Shown here one piece after another: positions 10,765-21,854 of a stretch of DNA of 64,000 nt (position 1 is the stretch's first letter; each line of letters opens with the position of its first letter). Made by a program: the position numbers and the translations under genes. Source of the DNA: Datisca glomerata (lineage: Eukaryota; Streptophyta; Magnoliopsida; Cucurbitales; Datiscaceae). The notes below the pieces were generated by a model, which was given only the letters and a program-made list of their open reading frames with translations, did not search any database and had not been told where the DNA came from. The DNA is taken from the NCBI GenBank assembly GCA_003255025.1, contig QANY01011928.1, positions 666,052 through 730,051 on the forward strand. Direction: 5' to 3'.

Positions 10765-12856
10765 TGTTAGGGACTATTCTCTCAAAGCATCTGTATTGAC
10801 ATTATAATATGAAATTTAATGGAAATACATTTTTCTTATAATTATTTTTTTAAATTATTGTTGAATAATTGATATAAATATCTAAAAATTTCATATTCAT
10901 TAATGAGACTATGATCTTGTATTAGTACGAGAGGATTAAGATCATAGATAATGAATAAAATTGACAGCAACATATTATAGTATGGAATCTTTAATGAATG
11001 GTGCTAGTACCGTTCACTAAGTATTATGAATGCATGTGATCTAGATCCAGATCATTGATGTGAATAAACATCTTAGTGAATGTACTTTATATAATAAGAT
11101 TATATATGACATGACTGATGTGAATTAATATCTTTATCAACTTACCGTTCATAAAGATTTAATACACATCAATCTGATGATCATATATAGATCAGTCTGA
11201 ATCATGAGTTGTCATGAACTCTTATACATGTCTACTGGATCTTCTGATTCATTCGTTAAGGTTTGTTTGTAAAATAGGTTAGGGACTTTTGTTTTGGAGA
11301 TTCAGTGATATGGATGGTTGAGAACATGATTTTACAAGATTTGAAATTCAAGCTTTCCTAACGGATCGTATATTGGTTCCTTTAATTGTTAATTCTAGAA
11401 CTGAATGGTTATTGAGCTCAAATTTATAATACGATTATAAATTAGTCATTCACTAATGAATTAATGGTACTTAAGGTTCAAGAGATAATTAGAAGGGTAA
11501 AATTATAATTTTGACCAGCTCTAATTTACAAACCAATAATTGGAGGATAGCGAAGTAATAATGAAATTAATAAATAAGATTATTTAATTAAAAAGTTTAA
11601 TTAATAATCTAGTTTATTGGAGCTTAAGATTAATTGTTATGGTCCCCAAGTCACATCTGTACTACGCAGTCTAGAGTGTGAATTTTTTAGGACATGAGAA
11701 AATGATTGACTTAAAAATGAATTTTTATTCTGAGGCAAGTACATAATTATGAGATAATTATGTGTGATTAATTAATTAATAATTAATTAATTGAATAATT
11801 TATATATATAAATTTCAAAAAATATTTATATAAATAATTATCGATAAGTGGGAAATAATATCTATTTTGTGAAATTAGATATTTATAAATTGTTATTAGA
11901 TAATAATTTGAATAAACTACATATGTTATTTGTTAATTAACTAGTAAGTTAGTTTATAGAGATAATCATATATGTTAATTTTGAATTAACTGATATTTAG
12001 ATATATATCTGATTTTAATAAATATTTAATTCGCACTAATTATCACATGTTAATCACTGATTGGGTATTGGAGATTGACATGAACTATTGTAGTGTCACG
12101 TGACACTACAGTAGTGGATGTGCAATACTATCGTGCCATACCGCACTACAGTATTGACATGAGGTACTATGATTCCTCACGACACACTCAAGTGTCGTGT
12201 GGCACTGCAGCTATGCACAGTTATAACAGGTCCCACTGCAATTGTAATTTTATAATTAAATATTATTTTTAGTTTATCCCTAAGAAATCTGATATGCCAT
12301 TATCTAGAAAATATATAGATATTATTCTAATGACATCAATTAATAAATTAGTTCATCAGCTCATCAAATCAAATTTAGAATACCGTTGTTGTCATGGTGT
12401 TTTCTCTCTGTGATTAATCGGTAATCAAGAACTCTGAAAGAATAATCAGATTTTTTAATCCTTCACAGAAAATATCTAGATCTCATGTGTTGAGTACATC
12501 TAGAGGCAGAAAAAATGTCTTTGAATTATTCTACATTCTCACACACGTCCTAGTGCGTTGAAGATTGCCTTGGAAAATCTCGGTATGGATTTCGACGTCC
12601 GTTGTTCGTGAGAATGAAGGATTGTTGATTTACGCGGACGTTTGATATAGACTACAAGAAGTATATGATTCCTATCTGTGTATGTCTTCGATTTAATATA
12701 TAAATATAAATGGATCTTGATTGAAAAGAGTTTTTAATAAAAATTTTTATTTTTTGGAAACTGTTGCGTCACGCTTGTTTTCTTTTATCGAAAAAGATTT
12801 TTTTTATAAAAAAAAGTTTAACACGCTTCTGCGGTGGTGCGCCGCGTTCCCCAATA
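10765..12856 (+). repeat. 3' LTR of Copia-1
   Basis: Begins TGTTAGGGACTATTCTCTCA right after the purine tract. It aligns by eye over its length with the LTRs of Copia-2 and Copia-3, including the conserved start, a TTAGTACGAG(A/G)(A/G)GATTAAGA block and the ATGGATC(C/T)TGA block near the end. The end at about 12856 is placed by comparison with the CCAACA ends of the other LTRs; here it reads CCAATA. Open frames in the last 150 bp are LTR sequence, not genes. Confidence 0.8.
12089..12110. promoter_or_regulatory. 22-bp perfect palindrome with CACGTG G-box core in LTR
   Basis: Bases 12089-12110 form a perfect palindrome centred on CACGTG, the plant G-box recognised by bZIP and bHLH factors. It sits about 1.3 kb into the LTR and is followed by further imperfect inverted repeats to about 12230. 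A regulatory role is inferred, not shown. Confidence 0.45.
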
Positions 12857-13095
12857 TTTTTCATGTTCTGATGATATTGTTGCAACACATTGCTAACACA
12901 TGTCAAGTTGTAACACCTGAAAATTTCATCAGAACGCAGCCAAGAAGTATAAGAATTATTTTCCTCTTGAGTCGATTCAACGATAGGCTCAAGGGGACAA
13001 TGGGTGGTGAGCATGAACTTGTGGTTTTCTACCGTCAATACGATATATGATTTCAATCCACATAGTTTTCACCAGTAAGTTTGTTCACATTTAAG
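12857..13095 (-). pseudogene. Copia-4 gag N-terminus (truncated)
   Basis: On the minus strand, a NKLTGENYVD-like start near 13080 is followed after a frame slip by LTVENHKFML, then SWLRSDEIFRCYNL and SNVLQQYHQNMKN. This is the pattern of plant copia gag N-termini. It is cut off at 12856/12857, where the sequence passes into the end of the Copia-1 LTR on the other strand. Confidence 0.75.
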
Positions 13096-14894
13096 ATCGT
13101 TGAGAGTGGAGATAATGACATGATTACTAAAAAGAATAAATAAAGCGGTGTAAATAATTATTTAATCATTTAGGAAAGTATGATGCATAATGAAAATACT
13201 TAAATATTAAAAAATCCAATAAAAATATTTCTTCCATGATGTTACGATCAATAACGATAGCTTATCTCATCTAAGGACAACGCCCAAGCTACCTCCTATT
13301 GCATCGAGACTCTTCTCATTTGGTTAACGCTTTTTAAGATGTCACTATATCTAGCTTAACCAATCATCAATGGTTTTGATCACATTAGCCCGATTGACTA
13401 GCTCATATGAGAGATTCCAATGTGCTTCGTTCTAAGTGTTTAACTAACGCATCGACTTTAAAAGTTCTTATGAACTAACAGTACATCTAAGAACGATCAT
13501 GCCTCCTCGCTTACTTTACAAGTTTTAGCTTCTCAAGTAACTCGTAACTCAAATCCACACGATTCTCAAGTTTCTCCCATTGAAGAGGGGACCGCTAGGG
13601 CGACTCTAAACCATTCCTCATGCCATGATCAAGTTTGCGTTGGGAACCTTGAGAATATTTCAACGTAAACGACCCTCCCACTTAGTTTTTGGAAAAATTA
13701 ATTTTTCTTTGCTTATTAAAAAAACATAACTCTTTATAAATTTGAAAAAATAAGTTTTTAAAAGTATAAACTTTTAAAAATTTAAATCACAATTTAAAAA
13801 TTATAGGTTTTATAAAATTCACATTGTAATTAAATTATCACTCATTATAAATTTAAACTACAATGATGCATATACATGTTACATGACATTTTGATATTGA
13901 CATATCTTTATTTCTACATGGCATGTTATATGATGATACGAGATTAATAATAAATCATACATTCAAAATTAGCATATCTATGGCTCATTTCTAAAAAGAA
14001 TAATAAATAAATTACAACAATTTAAATGCTAGTCTAATTACATCTCCTTCTTCTTCAGAAAGTCCCACCTCTTAGTAACTCTTTACTAAGGTCCAGTTTC
14101 ATTCTCAAAATTCAAAATTCAATTTAAAATTTAATTTCCAATAGTATTTTTACTTTGATAAATAAATGACTAAGTAAATTAATCAATTGACTTATTTTTG
14201 AAAATAATTTATAAAATAAATTCTAATTAATTAATGTTGAAAAATTATCGAATTAAATAAAAAAATTAAAGATTGGGTTGGGCTTGAAATCAAATTCCAA
14301 ATCCCTTTGAATTATTTAGGCCAAGCAACTCTTGTTCAGTCCAACACCTCAATAAGCTTGGTGGGTTCTTACCAGCCCATTGCCCAACATGGTCTTGTGC
14401 ACACTAGGGTTTCCAAAACCCTAAGGTCTCAAAACCCAAAAGTTTCTAAAACCCCAAGATTTCCTAAATCCAAAAGTTTTCAAAGCTCCTAGGTTTAAGT
14501 TTCTAAAACCTTAAGTTTTCCTAAACCATAATTAGGAAATTTATGGCGTGCGGCAATGTGGGACAGTAGGCGGCAGGTGGCAGCGCAGCTGTAGACGGTG
14601 GCTAATGGCATCGACAGCAGTGGCGTACAGTGACTTTTCTTGCGCGACGGATTTACATGGAATTTAAAGATACACCTTTTGCAAAAATTAAATTACATCA
14701 AATCTTATACCTCAATTTTGGTGTACATCAATTCTAAAATTGAAAATAAACACCTGGAGTCAATTGATCAGGAGCCATTCATAAAATACATTCAAACATG
14801 CTTTGAATCTACCATACAAAAATATAAGTCAATATCACAATATTCATCCACACATACGTTTAATCACTAAATATGTATAATCTAGAACACCCAA

Positions 14895-14908
14895 GCTTTG
14901 ATACCAAT
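14895..14908 (-). other. Primer-binding site of Copia-4
   Basis: Minus strand reads ATTGGTATCAAAGCTT directly after the LTR end CCAACA. It matches the initiator-tRNA-Met primer site of plant Copia elements (usually TGGTATCAGAGC) with one difference. Confidence 0.8.
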
Positions 14909-16717
14909 TGTTGGATCATGTTTTAAAATTTAAAAAATTAATGAACCACGAACGGTTCGTGAGCGGAATATAAAAAATATTTCAAAATAAATATTTAATC
15001 ATATTAAATATAAAATCATACAACAATCATACATAATTAGATAAACGTATCGAGAAGAGATATAAACAATTTTTACCTTTTCTTGTAATGGAGAATTTCT
15101 GAATTGGCAAGATTTAATTTATCGTCTCGCATTCCTCGTTCTTGAGATTTACAGAACTTCAATCGATCTTCACACCAACAACCACTCGTGGGATTCAGAA
15201 GTATGTCTTGCAAGGATATTGTCAGGAATAGAGTATGGGCTCTCTAAAGAACTGAGGAAGAAAACATAATTTTTCTTCTTCCTCACTACGATTTCGGCGG
15301 CAACAAGGGAGAGGGAGAGAGAAAACCTTTTTCTTGCTCCGAATAATCACACACTGTGATTAGGTTAAGTTTAGGTTATGGATGTAACCATATTACAATC
15401 CATTATATAATAATCACAAAATTTACACATATACCCCTAAATTGTAAATTGCCGAAATTCACCATCTCCCTGCACTACTCTCTATGATTTTTACATATCC
15501 ATTGGAGCTAATACTATGTCCAAATTTATCAATCCAAATTGACAAATTAAATTGATCCCTAAAAAATTAATTAATTTTAACATTAGTTCTGCTCTTCACT
15601 AATTAAGTGATGACACCCATTATATATGGGCTTGGGAAGTGTATCTTTGTCCAAAACATGTTTTTGGTCCAATTGATGTTGTTTCTCATTCATGTTTTTA
15701 TGTGAGTCTCCTGAGACCGAATAGACCGACATGAATAAATCTATGAGATTCAAATACCCGACTAATTTATCTCCCTAAATTCTTGAGCTTTTTAATCCTG
15801 ACAACGTACGACTCCACTATAGGTCTGATGCTGAATCAACTCTCGATTTATGCGCGTTACATTTTCTGTTGGTGCAAATAAACATATTTATTTCACGGCC
15901 CACAAATGATGTTACTCTTCATGAATATCACTAACAAGAGCTACATGTAAAACTGCCATTTTACCTCTCTAGTTATTATTTTCTTAACTCATTTATTGAT
16001 TATGATAAGAAAAACTTATCAGTGAAGTCTCTCGTATAGTTCACAATGTCTTATTCAATAACTCATGTCATCGAGTACCATACCCGAATTATTTATTCTC
16101 ACACTCATCACTAAATCATAATGTGTATTGTTGCTAGTGCAATCTTATCACGAATTTTATATCTGTGAATCACACAACTTTAACATAATTGAATCACGAA
16201 CCCAACAGCTGAGGTTTTGTCCGGCAATTCGAACTCACTCATTTGGTGAATTGAAGATGCAAGTAACTAGGTCAAGTTTCATATTCACCCTAGTATTAAG
16301 GTAATTATGAAAATACTCTTAAGGTGTAACAATTATATTCAGATCTAAATAAACAGCTTTTCTCTAAACTAATTTATTACTGGTCTATTCAACATATTTC
16401 ATAACATGTCTAGATCGATCATGAGAGTCTTCACTCTCATGCCCCAAGACCGGCATCATTTGGTTCAATCTAACAGTCGTAATCGAACTCGATTTCCTAG
16501 TCGATCCTATGACTGTGAATAACATTCTAAACTATTTCATAAGAGTTTATCTAGAAGACCCCTCTGTCTTTACTCTTGTTATGTTGATAATAATTTCAGG
16601 ACTTAAGTAAATTATAAACACACTTTAATTAAAGGAAAACTTTCATTTGTTCATAAAATTCATTAATACATAAATGTTAGAGAAATTTCACCTTACTTTA
16701 TGGACACAATTCCAACA
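14909..16717 (-). repeat. 5' LTR of Copia-4
   Basis: Minus strand begins TGTTGGAATTGTGTCC at 16717 and ends CATGATCCAACA at 14909, giving a TG...CA LTR of 1809 bp with matching TGTTGG/CCAACA ends and a primer-binding site directly downstream. Confidence 0.75.
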
Positions 16718-16816
16718 ATCTCTTTCCTTGAACATCTAGCCAGACATTCTGCTTTGGCTACAATCCTCCTTGCAATACTTTTGCTGAGAGTTCTTCATTT
16801 TATTTACTGTTGATAA
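16718..16816. other. 99-bp spacer between two minus-strand LTRs
   Basis: Separates the Copia-4 LTR from the Copia-3 LTR. Its minus strand ends GGAAAGAGAT directly before the Copia-4 LTR start, like a purine-rich tract. It has no identifiable domain. Confidence 0.5.
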
Positions 16817-18367
16817 TGTTTGAAGTCGTGGCGCCTGCGCGGCGGAAGCGTGTGGCGCGTTACCATTTTAAAAATTAAAATTTTTAATAAGAATTGAATC
16901 TTTTAATAAAATATAATCGTGCAACGCTACGATAACTAAATTTTTTTATTAAAAACTTCTTTCAATTAGTCAGGATCCATTATATATATATATATATATA
17001 TATATATNAATGCACTAGGACGTGTGAGGACACATAGAATATAACGAAAACACTTTTTTGTCTCTAGATGTACTCAACACATGAGATCTAGAGATTTTAC
17101 TACGAATGACTTTTGTGAGACAATTCTCTAAAAAAACATGACAAAGATTCTTTTAGATATTTGATTAACTCTTAATTATAGAAAAATCACTCCTTGAGAA
17201 TTATGATCTTCTCTCAACTCTTGATTAATGAATTGATTCTATGATTCAACTAATAATAATTTTATTATCTAATTTAACAAATTAGATATTCTATCTCAAT
17301 TACCGATAATATAATTTCCAAAAATTACATTTATATATATAAATAATTTAATTTATTAATTCTTAATTAATTAACCACACATAATTATCTCATAATTATG
17401 TACTTGCCCCAGAATAAAAAATCCTTTGCAAGTAAGTCATTTTCTCATGTCCTGAAATATTCACACTCTAGACCGCGTAGTACAGAGGTCGACTTGAGAA
17501 CCATGGACCTATAATCCAAAGCTCCAATAAATCAGATAATTAATTAAACTCTTTAATTAAATAATTTTATTTATTAACTCCATTATTACTCCACTTAAAT
17601 ATGGAATTGCACTCTTACATATTATAGATTGTATTTATAGAGTATTCTCATATAGTCCATTTATATAATCATTGCACGAAGTTCTGTCCTCCAATTGTTG
17701 ACTCGTAAATTAAAATTGATCAAAATTACCATTTTACCCTTCGATTTACCTCTTAATCCATAAGTACCATTTATCCACTAGTGAATGGCTAATTTATAAT
17801 CTTATTATAAATTTGAACTCAATAGTCATTCAATTCTAAAATTAACACTTAAGGGAACTAATATACGATTCGTTAGGAAAGTTTGGATTCCAAATCTTGT
17901 AAGATCATGTTCCCAGTCATTCATATCACTGAATCTAAAAAATAAAAGTCACTAGCTTGTTTTCCAAACAAACCTTAACGAGTGAATCAAAAGATCCAGT
18001 AGACATGCATATGAGTTCATGACTACTCAAGATTCAAACTAATCTATATATGATCATCGAATTGACGTATATTAAATATTTATGATAAACAGCACATTGA
18101 TAAAGCTATTACTTCACATCGGTCCAGTCAAATATAATCTCATTATATAAAGCACTTTTCACTAAGATGTTTATCTACATCAATGATTCGGATCTAAATC
18201 ACATGCATTCATACTGCTGAGTGAACCATATTAGTAACCATTCATTAAAGATTTAATATACAAATATTCAACAATTATTTAAAAGAACAATTATAAGAAT
18301 AATGTAGTCCCCACTAAATTTCATATCAAATGTCAATACACATGTTTTGAGAGCATAACCCCCAACA
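16817..18367 (-). repeat. 3' LTR of Copia-3
   Basis: Minus strand starts TGTTGGGGGTTATGCTCTCA at 18367, after the tract AGGAAAGTGGGAGAT. It ends CACGACTTCAAACA at 16817, comparable to CACGACGACCAACA in Copia-2. It contains a (TA)n run with an N at 17008. At 1551 bp it is shorter than the LTRs of Copia-1 and Copia-2, so it probably carries internal deletions. Confidence 0.82.
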
Positions 18368-18386
18368 ATCTCCCACTTTCCTTAAA
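18368..18386 (-). other. Polypurine tract of Copia-3
   Basis: Minus strand TTTAAGGAAAGTGGGAGAT lies directly upstream of the 3' LTR, where the plus-strand primer of LTR retrotransposons is expected. Confidence 0.75.
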
Positions 18387-18404
18387 GTAAATGTGATATC
18401 TCTC

Positions 18405-20950
18405 TCAATCCCTTGTTTTGCACATGAATCTCAAACGATTTTGCAGGAAGTGTCTTGGTAAATAGATCACCTCAATGTATGACCCGGACGTCGATATCAC
18501 ATTTACAATTTCCACTGCATAACAGATGTCTGGTATTGTACACAACATGACATATATGAGACTTCCAATTGCTGAAGCATAGAGAATCTTTCTCATATCC
18601 TCTTCCTCCTAAGGTTTCTTTTGTTCCTTGTAGAGGATAATTTCATGTCTGATCGGTAGTTAACCTTTCTTGGAGTTCTCCATAGAGAATCTCTCTAGGA
18701 CCTTATCAATATAAGATGCCTGAGAAAGTGTCAAGAGTTTGTTATTTCTATCCCGTAGGATTTGAATGCCCAAAACATAGCTCGATTCTCCCAAGTCCTT
18801 CGTTTAGAATTTCTCAACTAACCATGTCTTTACTCGTGACAAAGTTTCTACATCATTCCTGATTAGTAGAATATCATCAACATAAAAAACTAAGAAAACT
18901 ATTATCTTATCTTTGATGTATTTATAAACACAGGCTTCGTCAGCATCTTGCTCGAAGCCATAAGACTTTATAATCTTATCAAAGGTAAGATTCCAAGATC
19001 TAGATGCTTGCTTTAATCCATAAATGGATTTAAGCAACTTACATACCATCTGATCTTGCCCCTTTTGTACGAACCCTTCTGGTAGCATCATATAGATGTT
19101 TTCTTTAAGAGAGTCATTCAGAAAAACTGTATTGATGTCCGTTTTCCATATCTCATAGTCAAAACTAGCGGATATGAACAAAATGATGCGAATGGATTTT
19201 ATCATGGTCACAGAGGAGAATGTATCTTCATAGTCGACTCCCTCCCTTTGTGTATAGCCCTTGGCTACTAACATTTGCACCTCTTTTCTTCTTGACGATC
19301 TATTTACATCAAATGGGCTTAACATATTCAGCTGGATCTACGAGTTCCTAGACAGAATTGGAATGCATAGATTCTATTTCCTGGTTCATGGCATCTTACC
19401 ATTTCTCTTTTTCAGGATCATCTATTACTTTTTCATAGGATAATTGATCGTCCTTATTAGTTTCTAACACTAGAACATGTGCCTCTAGTTCCTAGCGAAC
19501 TGGTTGTCTCACAACCCTCCCACTACGATGTTGCATCAGGGTTTCCTTCACAAGAACTGTGGTTTCTCCAGTTTGTTGTTTATCAGTAAAAATTGAAGGT
19601 GGTCTAATCTCATTAACTGTTAATTTCTCAAAAATTACTTTGCTACGAGGTTTGTAGTTTTGCATATAGTCATGCTCAAGGAAGGTTGCATTTGTCGACA
19701 TAAATACCTTTTGGTCATTGTGACTATAAAAGTACCCACCTCTAGTCTCTAGAGCATAACCTACGAATATGCAGACCTCAGACCTTGAGTCTAACTTTCT
19801 GATCTTGGGTTTAAGAACGTGAGCTGGACACTCCCACATATGGAAATGACACAAACTAGGTTTTGAGTCATTTCATAACTCTAAAGGCGTCTTGCTTACA
19901 GACTTAAAAGGCACTATATTCAAAATGTAAGTTATCGTGTGTAGTGCATATCCCAAAAATGTAAGTGATAGTGATGAGTAGCTTAACATTGACCAAATCA
20001 TATCCAATAAGGTTCGGTTTCTCCTTTCTGCAACACCATTTTACTATGGTATTCCAAGTGCTGGGAGTTGGGATAGGATTCCACACTCCAACAAATAATC
20101 CTTGAATTCTAAATTCAAGTATTCACTGCCTCGATCGAATCGAAGGGTTTTGAATGATTTACTTAATTACTTTTCAACTTCAGCTTTGAAGTCTTTAAAC
20201 TTTTTGAAAGTTTCAAACAAACTTTGCATTAGGTAAGCATAACCATATCTTGAGTAATCATCAATAAAAGTAATGAAATACTCATGCCCACTTCTAGCTT
20301 GTACATTGATCGATCCACAGACATCACTGTGTACTAGCTCAAGTGGTTCTTTGCCTCTTTGGACATTTCCTGTGAAATGTCTCTTGGTCATTTTACCTTC
20401 TAGACAGGATTCACAAACATGAAGATTTCCAACTTTTAGTTCTCTCAAAGCATCATGCTTTGTTAACCTGTTCAACCTATCTAGATTGATATGGCTCGAC
20501 CTAAGATGCCAAAGATATGTGTTATCATCATCGTGAGAAATTTTTTGTCGTTTGTTACTTTTAGGTTTTGCTACTTTAAATAATATAGTTCATTTATAAA
20601 CTTTTCATGACAAATATCCAATACATTCTTACAAATAATAAACTCTTTATTAATAAATGAAATTTCGAATAATTGTTCTTGCAAAAATGAAAGAGAAATC
20701 AAATTTCTTGAAAATCCAGGAATATAATAAACATCATTCAAAACTAAATAATTATATCCTAAAAGTAAATGGATTGTCCCTAATGTTTTAGCTGACACGA
20801 GCGCACCACTGCCAACTCTCAAAACGACCTCGCCATCAGCAGGCTCCCTTGACGAATCAAACATCTGCAAAGAAGAACATACATGGTTAGTGGTTCCTAA
20901 ATCAAGTATCTAGTTTGAGAAATCATATTCCACTAAACAAGTTTCAAGTA
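18405..20950 (-). pseudogene. Copia-3 pol: protease, integrase, RT, RNase H
   Basis: Protease near 20930-20571 has a D-x-G-T-T-N-H-like site (serine replaced) followed by GEVVLRVGSGALVSAKTLG and FSRNLISLSFLQEQ. The gag-pre-integrase/integrase part near 20475-20167 shows CESCLEGKMTKRHF, VHSDVCGSINVQARSGHEYF and TFIDDYSRYGYAYL. The integrase C-terminus at 19854-19730 has RKLDSRSEVCIFVGYA. The RT at 19325-18804 is the longest open block, with LVAKGYTQREGVDYEDTFS, SIYGLKQASRSWN and the catalytic YVDD at about 18873-18885. RNase H is reduced to a short piece. Stops and frameshifts between blocks mean no functional polyprotein is made. Confidence 0.88.
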
Positions 20951-21004
20951 CAAATAAATCATATTTACCTTTTTTTCAGCGAGATACTTGTTACAGTTTC
21001 TTTT

Positions 21005-21811
21005 TCAATGACCTTCAAACCTACAGTGGAAACATTTTCCTTTGGGTTTGTTGTCTTTCATGTTCTTCTTGGCTTTTAGTGATGCATTGGCTTTCTTCCC
21101 TTTCTTGTTCTTAGTTTTTCCATTTGCATTGATCTTTTTCCTCTTGTTACTTTTAACAATGGAAGATGGTTTTTGCTCAATAACATTTTCCTCGCCCTCT
21201 TTGGTCATTCTCAGGTTGAGTGACTCAAAAGTCTGTAGTTCATTCAACCATTGGGTCATGTTGAATTGCAACTTGTTCATAACATAGTTGGTCATGAACG
21301 TAGAAAAAGCTAGTGTGAGCGACTAAAGTATAATGCTAACTTGACTTCGCTCATCAATGGTCACTCTATGTACTTCTGCCTCGTGCATTATGTTGATCAT
21401 GTTTACAACATCTTCTCGCACATGAGTACCCTTTCCCATCTTAGTTGTGATATAACTCCTAGTGGCCTCACGATGACTTTGATCATACTGCTGCCCAAAC
21501 ATCACATGTAAAGATTCCATAATCTCATAGGCAGTCTCCATGCTTTCATGTTTAGTTCTTAGAACATCATGCATGCTCACAAGCATGTAACACTTTTCCT
21601 TTTTATTTGATATGATCCAAGCATCATATTTATCCCTAAAATTCTTAAGGGCATTAATAGGGACCTCATTAGGACATTACTCAGTAAGAACGAACTTATG
21701 GTTCTCACAAATTAACATTAAGTTCATCTTTGATTTTCAATGTATGAAATTATCACCATTCAATTCCTCGAGAGCGAGTAAAGCAGTAACAAGATTGCCC
21801 ATGGTAGACAT
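21005..21811 (-). pseudogene. Copia-3 gag
   Basis: The ATG at 21809-21811 starts an MSTMGN peptide like the MSIMDN start of Copia-2 gag at 37050. The UBN2/gag-polypeptide pattern follows (LLALEELNGDNFI, then HESMETAYEIMESL, then MNKLQFNMTQWLNELQTFES), with a Lys-rich segment and a CFHC-type zinc knuckle at the end. The frame is held throughout but broken by four nonsense codons: after NGDNFIH, before the CP of the ENHKF block, in the QVSIIL block, and in the zinc knuckle where W is replaced by stop. It would have coated element RNA in a virus-like particle. Confidence 0.85.
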
Positions 21812-21854
21812 AATAATGATAACTGAAATTTAAAACATACAAGATTCAATATAA

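Larger units (their letters stand above)
8851..12856 (+). mobile_element. Copia-1: 5'-truncated Ty1/copia element with 3' LTR
   Basis: Starts inside integrase at a GGAGAAACCATACCTTATTG block that matches the integrase end of Copia-2 near 38880. It continues through the integrase C-terminus, RT and RNase H to a purine tract at 10749-10764 and a 3' LTR at 10765-12856. The 5' LTR, gag and protease are absent. Its LTR is clearly related to those of Copia-2 (32318-34287) and Copia-3 (16817-18367), so the three copies belong to one family. Confidence 0.85.
12857..16717 (-). mobile_element. Copia-4: 5' LTR, leader and gag stub
   Basis: In minus-strand order: 5' LTR (16717 to 14909), primer-binding site, a long noncoding leader (about 14890 to 13100) and a gag N-terminus that ends at 12857. 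Nothing of protease, integrase or RT remains. The leader includes a GC-richer block at 14540-14640 resembling the GC-rich leader block of Copia-2 near 34620-34790. The LTR differs in sequence from the Copia-1/2/3 LTRs, so it is a different family. Confidence 0.75.
16817..21854 (-). mobile_element. Copia-3: near full-length internal region with 3' LTR, no 5' LTR
   Basis: Minus-strand order: gag (21811 to 21005), protease (about 20950 to 20571), gag-pre-integrase and integrase (about 20530 to 19490), RT (about 19450 to 18790), RNase H remnant (to about 18405), purine tract, and 3' LTR (18367 to 16817). The 5' LTR and most of the leader are missing. At 21854/21855 the leader is joined to Tat-family LTR sequence of the tandem array. 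Many stops and frame breaks show it is inactive. Confidence 0.88.

Noticed and set aside
14640..14870. 76-codon frame as a gene
   Set aside because: Lies in the Copia-4 leader on the opposite strand and has no domain.
16718..16816. Polypurine tract proving a second element upstream of the Copia-4 LTR
   Set aside because: GGAAAGAGAT is suggestive, but only 99 bp of spacer exists and no coding remnant supports it.
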